Positions 51,301-61,003 of a stretch of 64,000 bases of DNA are shown piece by piece; position 1 is the first letter of the stretch; each line of letters begins with the position of its first letter. Under the pieces are notes generated by a model. The model had not been told where the DNA came from, searched no databases, and saw nothing but the letters and a program-made list of their open reading frames with translations. A program made the translations under genes and the position numbers. The stretch is taken from NCBI GenBank assembly GCA_028023455.1, contig JAQFVV010006851.1, positions 231,319 to 295,318 on the forward strand, in the 5' to 3' direction. The stretch comes from Epiperipatus broadwayi (lineage: Eukaryota > Onychophora > Udeonychophora > Euonychophora > Peripatidae).

Positions 51301-53402
51301 CATTAATGTTTAAAATAAAAAATAATTATTAATCCATTTAGTAAAATTTATAGAAAATAATCCTTGGTTTTAGTATTTAGAACGATAATTATTAAATCAT
51401 AATATTAATTAATCCCGTTTAAGCTTCTTAATCTTCTCTACCAATATTCTCTGTGTATCCGATGCATCAATCCATCTAATTTAACTTTAAAATATTTGAT
51501 AAACTTTTAAGTACTATTTGTATTTCCATGGATCCATCTTTTATTCAACTATGTGTTCACTTTTTTATATATGTTTCCTTCTTGATACATTTAAACTTTC
51601 ATTTGGTATTTTTTATAAATCTCTTTTAAAATAAAAAAACTTCAAGTACTTTTAAACAAATCTTTTCTAAATACATTTTTAAATAATTCTAAGAACGGAT
51701 ATTTTAATATCAAAAACGCTTCTGTAATATATTTTCCTGGGTTCTTTTTTTAATTCTTGAAAAATATTCTTAAAAAATGTTACCTTCAGAAAGTATATAA
51801 CATTTTACTCCTTTGAATATAATATTCTATAAAATAATTCATGAAATATAATTGTCTTATTACTATTTAAAAAATAAATAAATCTTGGATAAACTTATCT
51901 ATAATACATTTCAATACATTTTTTTTTTTTTAGACTCCATATAATGTCTGAGCTGTGGTTTTTTATGTACCAAAACAGTTCTCTGGTGAAATATTAATAA
52001 AGCTGTATCAATAAATATTCCAAATATTTTTACAGTATTACAATTTATATCCATTTTATTTCATAGTATATCCATTTCTATTCATAGTCTAGGTTAAACT
52101 TCAGATAAAATACTACTGGCAAGTAATTTTTTAAAAATAAAAAATCATCTCCACGAAGTTTCTAAATTATTATATTTTAACACCCTCTTTTGCAAAAATA
52201 CTTTTAAAAATTATCAATTAGTTTTTTGCAAATAAAAATGATAAGAAAGTACTAAAAAAAATTGACTAAAATAAAAATTTAAAAAAAAAAATAATATCTC
52301 TTTGAGAGCTGCTAATATACCTTTCTTTAGTTTCAATACATTATTAATCTTCCCCGATAACCCCATGCAAAACATATTTATAGTCTGTAAGAATACATAT
52401 TCCTATTGGTTATTTCTTACTTTAGCTTGAGAACAAATTTACATATTTTTAGTTTATAGTAGAATTGAATTTCAAAATTAGAAATTATGATGTAATAAAA
52501 TTTAAAAAATATTATTTAAAATTCCACTTTTACTTCAATTATTATTTTATTAAAACCATTTAAACATTTAAAATAACTTTTAAAATAATTTTAATAACTT
52601 ATTCCATTTCTTTTTTAATATTCAATTTATCTTGTTTTTATTTAAATAAAATATTTAATTTTTATTATAACTGTATTCATCTTTATGATACTATTTAAAA
52701 CATTACATCATTTAAATATGCAATAACAACAGTTAACTTAATATTTATTATTATTTGCTTTTATGATAGGCAATAATTCTATCCAATTCTATAATATAAC
52801 TTTTAAAATATTTTAAACTTTGTTATTAATTCAAACAAGCATGTGTGTGAATGTATGTAATATACAAGTCACATGATCAATAACTTTGACAGACGATTTT
52901 CAATCTATTTCTCTGCCTAGACTAATAAAATTGATACACTTATTATATTATAATTATAAAATTTGGAAGAACAATTTAGAAAATATAGAATTAAATACAA
53001 TTCTCACCATCATGAAGTTTATTTTTAAAATATACTATATTAATTTTGACTATTAAATATGATTATAAATTTAAACATAGCATTTATTAAATTATCAGTT
53101 TTAAACTATTAAAATCGAATTTATTAAATATACTTTTAATATTTATAGCTGTGTTACTTAATATGGCCAGCTTTTACAACCATATGAAACAATATTTTAA
53201 ACTTTACTTAACTATTTTTAAATAATTCGCTATAATTTTATATACTATGTACTTTTTTTAGCTTTAAATTATACTTTAAAAATATAATTGACTTAATACA
53301 ATTACCATATTAAAAGAACATATTCTAAATTTAAAATTTTTAGTAATTGACTGTTATGAACTATTACCGACCTATAGAAAAGGGCACATATATATATATA
53401 TT
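48363..53402. other. AT-rich DNA, no gene found
   Basis: Five kilobases of very AT-rich sequence with only chance-level frames. The least AT-rich spots are 48590-48640 and 50250-50330; neither gives a recognisable peptide or known repeat. No transposon structure seen. Confidence 0.55.
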
Positions 53403-53435
53403 TATATTTTATTATAATTGGAATACAGACATTGA

Positions 53436-53493
<58 letters not shown>

Positions 53494-53528
53494 TCAATGT
53501 CTGTATTCCAATTATAATAAAATATATA
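53403..53528. repeat. perfect 126-base palindrome with (AT)n core
   Basis: Arms of about 38 bases (TAATTGGAATACAGACATTG and its complement lie inside) are identical inverted copies around about 50 bases of AT. Confidence 0.92.
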
Positions 53529-53603
53529 TAATTAACCAAAACAATACAATAATTAATACAGTAAAAATATTTTAAAAAAAATATATATACCACAATTTAA
53601 TAG

Positions 53604-53640
53604 AAGTACTTTCAACTATCTATGTAGTCGCAATTAACTA
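53604..53640 (-). ncRNA. hammerhead-like relic, left tail of PLE-4
   Basis: Minus strand: a degenerate core (TTAATTGC), then a five-pair stem GACTA...TAGTT, GAAA and palindromic GTAC. The 3' half fits the hammerhead order exactly; the 5' core is decayed. Confidence 0.4.
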
Positions 53641-53643
53641 CAT

Positions 53644-54164
53644 TCAAATTGTATTACAAAAACCCATTACAAATGTAAACAAAAAGAAATACGTCATACA
53701 TAAATTTTCCCACAATTCATTAGTTTTTATATTGGTAGACTGTCTATTTATCAAATGTTGCTTTTCACTTTTTATTAACATAGCTTCCATAATTTTGCAT
53801 TTATTATTATTTCTTTCAATACACAAAATCTTAACTTTATTAAAATCAAAATCAAAAACATAATTGCATGTGACATTATGATCAAAAAATACTGATGGTT
53901 ATATGTCATCATTTCTAATGTTCTCTTGTTTTGATTTTTGTATTAGTTTATATAACAACAAATGCTCTTTTGATCTTTTCTCCAACGTACATGAGATTTA
54001 CTTATATATGCCTTTCCACAAACACACAACCATTTATACAATGCACAACTTTGATTTGAAATACTACATCTATTTTTTGAATTATTTATTAATCTATTTA
54101 AATTAGGAGTAGTATAAATTGTGACTTGACATATATTTTTATATATCTGTTTTATAAATTTCAC
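53644..54164 (-). pseudogene. PLE-4 endonuclease, left arm
   Basis: Minus-strand frame beginning KFIKQIYKNICQVTIYTTPN with LCVCGKAYISKS (GIY-YIG core, Gly changed to Ser), broken by a shift near 53945 and resumed as IERNNNKCKIMEAMLIKSE to a stop near 53690. Compared with the right arm it has more damage. Confidence 0.72.
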
Positions 54165-54180
54165 TTGTAATGAAGAAGTG

Positions 54181-54636
54181 AAATTTATAAAACAGATATA
54201 TGAAAATATATGTTAAGTCACTACTACTCCTAATTTAAATAGATTAATAAATAATTCAAAAAATAGATGTAGTATTTGGAATCAAAGTTGTGCATTATAT
54301 AAAAGGCTGTGTGTTTGTGGAAAGGCATATATAAGTGACTCTCGATGTACATTGGAGAAAAGATCAAAGGAACATTTGTTGTTATATAAACGAGTACAAA
54401 AATCAAGACAAGAGAATGTTAGAAATGATGACATATCACCATCAGTATTTTTTGATCATAATGTCACATGTAATTATGGTTTTGATTTTGATTTTAATAA
54501 TGTTAAGATTTTGTGTATTGAAAGAAATAATAATAAATACAATATTAAAGAAGCTATGTTAATAAAAACTGAAAAGCAACAATTGATAAATAGACAGTCT
54601 GCCAATATAAAAATTAATGAATTGTGGGAAAATTGA
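54181..54636 (+). pseudogene. PLE-4 endonuclease, right arm
   Basis: Reads for about 150 codons with a single stop (near 54215): NLNRLINNSKNRCSI, LCVCGKAYISDSRCTLEKRS (GIY-YIG core with two Cys; the usual Gly of YIG is Ser), SVFFDHNVTCNYGFDFDF and IERNNNKYNIKEAML, ending INELWEN. The Ser for Gly change is shared with the left arm, so it predates the inversion or has been homogenised. Confidence 0.78.
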
Positions 54637-54698
54637 TGTATGACATATTACTTTTTGTTTACATTTCTAACGGTTTTTGTAATACAATTTGAATCTAG

Positions 54699-54730
54699 TT
54701 GATAATGACTACATATCAGGACAAGCCCAT
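54699..54730 (+). ncRNA. hammerhead-like relic, right tail of PLE-4
   Basis: TTGATAA, then TGACTACATATCAG, then GACAAGCCC. It aligns base for base with the PLE-2 motif at 36891, but stem II is only three pairs and GAAA is altered. Confidence 0.3.
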
Positions 54731-55716
54731 GACTTTATCTAATGTATAACTATTAAGTAGAAAATGTGAAAATTTTCAGATATCCATATGTCATCCAATC
54801 CAGCTATTTAAATTAAATAGTCATATAGGACTGAACTATGTTCAGATCCACCATATATTAATAGCTTTAGCAATATAAAATCGCCAAAGCCTTAATAGAA
54901 AAAATTAAAATGGCAAGAAATATCAAGTCAGATGTCACATGACCTACTTTAATAAGCTTATATTTACAAAAGTTATATACAAAGCTTGCAAAATACATTA
55001 AATAAAATTAGGTAATGTGATATCTTAATTGATTTTTTGTAATTTTATTTATTGCTAATAATGCTTTGTAACTTTATATTGATAAAGCTATTAATATATG
55101 GTGTATTTGAACTTAGTTCAATTCCATTTGGCTATTTAAGTTAGATAGTTGGATTGAAAGACATATGGATGTCAGAAAATTTCACATTTTCTACTTAAAA
55201 GTTATACATTAGATAAAGTGCTAGGATTGTTCTGGTATTTTTAATCTAATGTTTGAACATACTAGCACCTCACTTATGATGCCAGTAGTAAAAACTGGTC
55301 TGGGATTGGGGATATTTTCAAAGCTTGTTAAGAGCTTATTTTGCAAACTCTCTATATAACAATTGTAAATACAAGCTTAATGAATTAGGTCATGTGACAT
55401 CTGACTTGATTATTTTTTTAATTTTATTTTTTGCTATTATAGCTTTGTGATAGCTGGATTGGAAGACATATGGATGCCTGAAAATTTCAGATTTTTTACT
55501 TAATAGTTATACATTAGATAAAGTGCTGGGCTTGTCATGGTATTTTTAATCTAATGTTTGAATATCCTAGCACCTCACTGATGACACCAGTAGCAGAATC
55601 TGGTCTGGGATTGGGGATATCCTCAAAGCTTGTTAAAAGCTTATTTTGCTAGTTCTAGGTATAACATTTATAAATACAAGATTATGAAATTAGGTAATGT
55701 GACATCTGACTTGATA
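54715..55716. repeat. inverted and tandem repeat cluster
   Basis: 54715-54962 is the reverse complement of 55008-55245 (240-base arms, short centre). 55146-55412 is repeated directly at 55450-55715 (period about 302). Shared words are GACATATGGATG, TTATACATTAGATAAAG and ATGTGACATCTGACTTGAT. No coding capacity. It looks like a palindromic element followed by a tandem duplication of one arm. Confidence 0.8.
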
Positions 55717-55726
55717 TATATATATA

Positions 55727-56002
55727 TGATCAATAGATGGTGTTTTACCAAAATCACCATCGAAGCGTATGTTTGTTTACATAAATGTCAGAGTAAGCAT
55801 TCACTATCTCTATCATTAGTTCCACCTTCAGATCATGATTTCAAGCTGATTTGCTATCATCAGTGAAGGATATAGCAAATCAGCTTAAAATCATGATCTG
55901 AAGGTGGAACTAATAATAGAGATAGTGAATGCTTACTCTGATGTTTATGTAAACAAACATATGGTTTGATGGTGTTTTTGGTAAAACGCCATCTATTGAT
56001 CA
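55727..56002. mobile_element. palindromic MITE, TGATCA family, copy 2
   Basis: 276 bases, arms about 130 bases each around a short centre, termini TGATCAATAGATGGTGTTTT and complement, flanked by TA. Termini and architecture match 37100-37400, and both contain TTTGTTTACATAAA at the same place, but the internal sequence differs. Confidence 0.75.
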
Positions 56003-56132
56003 TAAATACAAGTGTTAGCAAGTTTAACTTGTTTTTTTGTTTTTCATATATATATAATATGATACCCGTTACAAAATATTATATATATAAAAAGAAATTT
56101 TAATGGTAAATACAATATTATAGTTTAAATTC

Positions 56133-56172
56133 TTTTGTAGCGCTTTTGATTACATGATAATCCTCATCAGCT
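56133..56172 (-). ncRNA. hammerhead-like motif in PLE-5 tail
   Basis: Minus strand: intact CTGATGA, stem II GATTA...TAATC with loop TCATG, AAAA in place of GAAA, palindromic GCGC, then TAC. The 5' core is canonical and the single G-to-A change at GAAA would be expected to abolish cleavage. Confidence 0.55.
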
Positions 56173-56330
56173 TTAACTGAATTTCAAATTTTTTAAACTA
56201 AATGTTACATATATTTCCATAAGCTGCATATAGCCATATTTGCAACTTAGCTATTAATAACATCTTTCTTATATTTATTAATCATAATTGCCTCTTTAAT
56301 TTTCCTCTTTTTATGATTTCTTTCTTTCAT

Positions 56331-56588
56331 TCATATTTTTATTTCATTACTATTAAATTTAAACTTATAATTACAAGTATTTTCATGGTCAAAGAATACT
56401 GAAGCTGTATTAAATTGTCTATTTACATTATTTTTAATTTGATTATATAATAATTGACGCTTCCTCAATCTTTTCTCCACAGAACATCTCGATTCACTGA
56501 TATATATTTTCGGATATCCACATAAAATCTGATAAATTATATTACTTCTCTGCAATGTAGGAATTATACTCTTAGAATTATTAAGCAA
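56331..56588 (-). pseudogene. PLE-5 GIY-YIG endonuclease fragment
   Basis: 85 codons: LNNSKSIIPTLQRSNIIYQI, LCGYPKIYISESRCSVEKRL (GIY-YIG core with YIS as in PLE-4; one Cys lost), ASVFFDHENTCNYKFKFN, ending early at NEIKI. Beyond the stop the plus-strand sequence 56270-56330 still encodes the KRKIKEAI-like end in another frame. Upstream, 56600-56950 is a decayed linker with no RT motifs. Confidence 0.72.
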
Positions 56589-57026
56589 TCGATTAACATT
56601 CGAAGGTACACAAATGAAAAATATTTTTCTTTAAATATATTCTTAATTAAATATAGATTGCATGTTATTTATAAACGGCATAGATATCCATTTTTATTAT
56701 CTAAAGTACCACAGCCAACTCTTTTCTTATTATTAAACGAATTTACTGTATACAAGATTTGGTTTTTATCATAACCAACCTTTAAAAGTTCATTTGCAAA
56801 GAGTTTGTATTTATAATTATATCACTATTATATTTACACAATTTATCATTGCATGCAAAAATAATTTCAGACTTGCCACTTTACGTATCATTGGAACACG
56901 TGACTTAAAATGAATATATATCCTCTTTCTCCAATAGCTTTAAAAATTAATTTACCATGTAATCAAAGTGCTACAAAAGAATTTAAACTATAATATTGTA
57001 TTTACTGTTAAAATTATATATATATA

Positions 57027-57600
57027 AATCTCCCAATTCAAATATTTAAATGAAGAATATTTAACTTTTATTAATTGTTATCATTTTAGTATTTTCTTAT
57101 CACAAATCTTTACACATATCATATTTGCATGACATTGTATATATATGATTTTGTTTGCCTTTTTTTTTTTTGTATTTTATTAATCCCAACTTTTTTTACC
57201 ATTACAACATATAGATCTATACTATTCACTGAAATGACTATGTAAATTCCATCTCCAAGAAAAAAAATAGAAATGTATGTGTTTTGCAATAACTACTTAT
57301 CTGGAAATTATAAATACTATTACATATGGAAGATACCATTTTTCTGTTTATGTAGTATTTTTAACATTGTAGACAGAAAACATTTTCTAAAATATTTCAA
57401 TGCTATGTGTAAATCAGTTCTTCTTTGTAGTTCATCCTTTTGCATATGTTTCAAATGAAAATAGTCAACATTGCACTTTTATTATAATTACTTTGAAATA
57501 ATCTTCAGCTTGTTAACATGGTTTGCCTTTATTATAAAAATATTCTCAACTTAATAATAAAATAATTTCATAGAAAGTTTTATATTATTCATTTATTCAC
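57027..57600. other. AT-rich DNA, no gene
   Basis: A 61-codon plus-strand frame at 57273-57458 is hydrophobic and Cys/Phe-rich but resembles nothing known. No repeat structure is visible. Confidence 0.55.
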
Positions 57601-58034
<434 letters not shown>

Positions 58035-58070
58035 ACAAAAAAAGACATAAATCCAATAAATAATATTATA

Positions 58071-58097
58071 TTTCAACCAGAGGACTGGTTTTCATCA
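58071..58097 (-). ncRNA. hammerhead motif in PLE-6 tail
   Basis: Minus strand: CTGATGA, one A, stem II AACCAG-TCCT-CTGGTT (six perfect pairs), GAAA, then ATAATATTAT, a perfect palindrome that could be stem III. Both core boxes are canonical. Stem I is weak by eye. Confidence 0.6.
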
Positions 58098-58685
58098 GAA
58101 AGAAAAAAAAATACACAGTAAAATGGCGATAATCAAAAATTACAGATTTGGTAAAAGATTAAAAATTTAACAACCCCCCCCCCCCCTTATTGGTCACAAA
58201 ATCTAACACAGAATATCTACTCAATCAATGACAAAATTCAAACAACAACAACAAAAAAACATTCCCTCCTAATCAAGCTTAAATTCTATTTTTAAATTAA
58301 AATAAATATAAAAATAAAAAAAATCCAAAATTAAAAATTAAAATATACATATGTGCAAACATAGAAAAATTAGACTATGCTCACATACAAAAAAATAGCT
58401 GTGCTCACATTAATATTCATTAAAAACTAAAATACTTATACATTTTAATCAAAAATTATAGTTAGTGCAAAGTACAATAATTTATAATAACAAATTATTT
58501 ATCTATAAATCAATTAAACACAGATATTAAACATCCATATAACCAATCTTTACTAAAAAAACCTCATATAAGAAAATTTTCACATAAAACACTCACATAT
58601 AGAAATCATTTAGGAGACCAGGTAACCCAGAGATGTAATAGCTCCAGTGTTCAAATTCAATCCATGTGGTTCTAAGGTCTTGAAT

Positions 58686-59150
58686 TTAAAAATAAAAAAA
58701 AAAACTCTTCTTTTGTTTCCTCTCCCTTGTAGAAGAAAAACCTTCCTGAAGAATCACTACTTTTAAATCATCAATTGAATGATTCGGTAAGTTAAAATGT
58801 TTTGAAACCAGTCTATCTTTATTCTTATGCAAAATGTCAAATCTATGATTAGTCATTCTGACATGTAAACAATTTGCTGACTCACCTATATACTGGATTA
58901 AACATCTACTACACTCTATCAAATATATCAAATTAACACTTTTACATGTAACATAATTAGGAATATACCATTTAAAATTACGATTCTTAGTACTAAAGAC
59001 CACTTTTGTCACAACAATATGTTTACATGTAAAACATATTTTATCCTCACATGGAGAACATCCTTTTTCCTGTACAGAACTACTAATAAAATTTGTTTTG
59101 ACAAGTATATCTCTAAGTGATCTATGTTTTCGATATACAACCTTAGGTGG
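58686..59150 (-). pseudogene. PLE-6 linker and GIY-YIG endonuclease
   Basis: From about 59150 one frame reads RKHRSLRDILVKTNFISSSV, then KGCSPCEDKICFTCKHIVV, a CX2CX4CX2C motif, then LIYLIECSRCLIQYIGESAN (GIY-YIG core with two Cys), VRMTNHRFDI (Arg on the helix) and VSKHFNLPNHSIDDL (conserved His), with an end around the ERKQKK region. The Cys cluster between RT and endonuclease is known from Neptune-type PLEs. The domain itself is uninterrupted; only the join to the RT is shifted, at a T run near 59158. Confidence 0.85.
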
Positions 59151-59151
59151 A

Positions 59152-60018
59152 TCAGAAAAAAATAGATTTTAAATAATCTGTGGACTGTAATATGTTAAAA
59201 TGTTTTGCCAATATCCGGTTAATATTAGGTAAATCTCTATTAAAAGTAAGAACCAATGGTGGAACATCTAATTGTTTTTTACTCTTTTCAGATAAAAGAA
59301 GTTTCTTTCTATCAATTAAAGAAGATCTCCTTACTGCATTTTCCAACAATGTCTTAGGATACCTCATATTGAGCAATCTATTATATAAAATACTATTATT
59401 TTGTTGAAGAAATTTCTCATCATTACAAATCCTCTTCATCCTTAAAAATTGACTATAAGGAATATTAGCCTTTAAATGTTTAGGATGGTTACTATAAAAA
59501 TGTAGATAGCAGTTATTATCAGTTGGTTTCCTACATACAGTAGTAGTAAGAACTCTATTAGTGTAAATAACTTCAACATCAAGAAAATGAGCAATTGATT
59601 TTGAAAAATTCATTGTGAAATTAATATGTTTATTAAAATTATTTAAATAACTTAAAAAAATATGAAGTTCAACTTCACTATGTGGCCATATCATGAAAAT
59701 GTCATCTATATATCTAAGCCAAGTGTGAGGTTTCAGCTTAGCATTATCAAGTATAGAGGGCTCTAGTTTTGACATAAAAATATTCGCATAACTTGGTGCC
59801 TTCTTTGTACCCATTGCAGTACCATGTTTCTGTAAATAGTATCTAGAATCAAAAGTAAAAAAAATATTTCTTAAAACCAAATATATTAATTCAACCATAG
59901 TAGTAATAAGACCCTGATCATACTCTCTTTCTTGTAAAGCACATTTAGTAGCCTCAACTCCATCATCATGAGGTATATTTGTGTATAATGATACAATATC
60001 CAAAGTAACCAAAAACAA
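59152..60018 (-). pseudogene. PLE-6 reverse transcriptase
   Basis: 288 codons: FLVTLDIVSLYTNIPHDDGV (first catalytic Asp), KHGTAMGTKKAPSYANIFM, LRYIDDIFMIW (catalytic Asp pair as YIDD), INFTMNFSKSIAHFLDVEV, CRKPTDNNCYLHFYSNHP, then the thumb-like region to STDYLKSIFF. Upstream, 60020-60075 still reads THFICVLENIKSELPVD after a frameshift, then the inverted tail begins. So the N-terminal half of the RT is absent by truncation. The catalytic residues are retained. It would copy RNA at the nick made by the endonuclease. Confidence 0.9.
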
Positions 60019-60574
60019 TCAACTGGTAATTCAGATTTAATATTTTCTAACACACAAATAAAATGAGTAGTATCTTTCTATATGTGAGTGTTTTATGTAA
60101 AAATTTTCTTATATGAGGTTTTTTATGTAAAGATTGGTTATATGGATGTTTAATATCTGTGTTTAATTGGTTTATAGATAAATAATTAGTTATTATAAAT
60201 TATTGTACTTTGCACTAACTATAATTTTTGATTGAAATATATAAGTATTTTAGTTTTTAATGAATATTAATGTGAGCACAGCTATTTTTTGTATGTGAGC
60301 ATAGTCTAATTTTTCTATGTATGCACATATGTATATTTTAATTTTTAATTTTGGATTTTTTTATTTTTATATTTATTTTAATTTAAAGAATAAAAGCTTG
60401 ATTAGGAGGGAATGTAGTTTTTTTTTGTTGTTGTTTGAATTTTGTCATTGATTGGGTAGATATTCTGTGTTAGATTTTGTGACCAATCAGAGGGGTTTTG
60501 TTAAATTTTTAATCTTTTACCAAATCTGTAATTTTTGATTATCGCCATTTTACTGTGTATTTGTTTTTTACTTT

Positions 60575-60602
60575 CTGATGAAAACCAGTCCTCTGGTTGA
60601 AA
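60575..60602 (+). ncRNA. hammerhead motif, inverted arm of PLE-6
   Basis: The same sequence as 58071-58097 on the opposite strand with no core changes: CTGATGA, AACCAG/CTGGTT stem, GAAA, ATAATATTAT. Confidence 0.6.
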
Positions 60603-60917
60603 TATAATATTATTTATTGGATTTATGTCTTTTTTTTGTTTTTATATGTATTTCCTTTGGTTAGTTTGTTATATATATATATATATATTGTAACAAAATT
60701 AAAGGTCGCTCAAATAATTATTTAAAGGAGTCCAAATATCAAGACATTAAGCAAATTATTATAGCAAGGTATTATATGTTAGGTATATGAAATCACGTGA
60801 AGTGAGTACACTAGTAATTCAATAAAATATAACTCAGGTATACAGGCAGTAGATCTTATCCCCTTTCATTTCTTGGTTTGATGTTAAGTGCATGTTTAAA
60901 CAAATACTAAGTGAATA

Positions 60918-61003
60918 TGGTCTAGCAGGGCGCCACTAGATTATCTGAATCTAGACACGGTTATATCTGATAACCTTTCACATGTACCGGGTTTGAATCC
61001 CTT
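60918..61003 (+). other. tRNA-like Pol III boxes, copy 2
   Basis: TGGTCTAGCAGG and GGTTTGAATCC as in copy 1. Here the T-arm-like GGGTTTGAATCCC is closed by three G-C pairs, suggesting this copy is closer to the ancestor. Confidence 0.4.

Larger units (their letters stand above)
53604..54730. mobile_element. PLE-4: two endonuclease tails back to back
   Basis: A large inverted repeat: 53638-54165 (coding on minus) and 54176-54697 (coding on plus), separated by 10 bases at a palindromic centre (AAATTTCACTT ... AAGTGAAATTT). Each arm holds one GIY-YIG endonuclease and a tail pointing outward. No RT is present. The family matches PLE-2 and PLE-5. The arrangement equals the tail arms of PLE-1 or PLE-6 without the central RT, as expected if priming or template switching happened very near the 3' end. 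Confidence 0.8.
56085..57026 (-). mobile_element. PLE-5 with inverted tail copy
   Basis: Minus-strand endonuclease frame (56331-56588) followed by a tail with a hammerhead-like motif (56133-56172). The tail end 56085-56157 is repeated inverted at 56956-57026, upstream of the coding part. Same plan as PLE-1 and PLE-6 on a 0.94 kb scale. The inverted arm begins inside stem II of the hammerhead. Confidence 0.72.
58035..60638 (-). mobile_element. PLE-6 (Neptune-like) with inverted tail copy
   Basis: Minus-strand RT (59152-60018), Cys-rich linker, GIY-YIG endonuclease (58686-59150) and a ~600 base tail. The tail 58035-58605 reappears inverted at 60075-60638, directly abutting the truncated RT start. 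Small damage only: a shift near 60005 and another at a T run near 59158. The left end abuts the (AAAT)n end of the tetranucleotide array, so it may have inserted in the array or the array may have grown from its edge. Confidence 0.88.
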
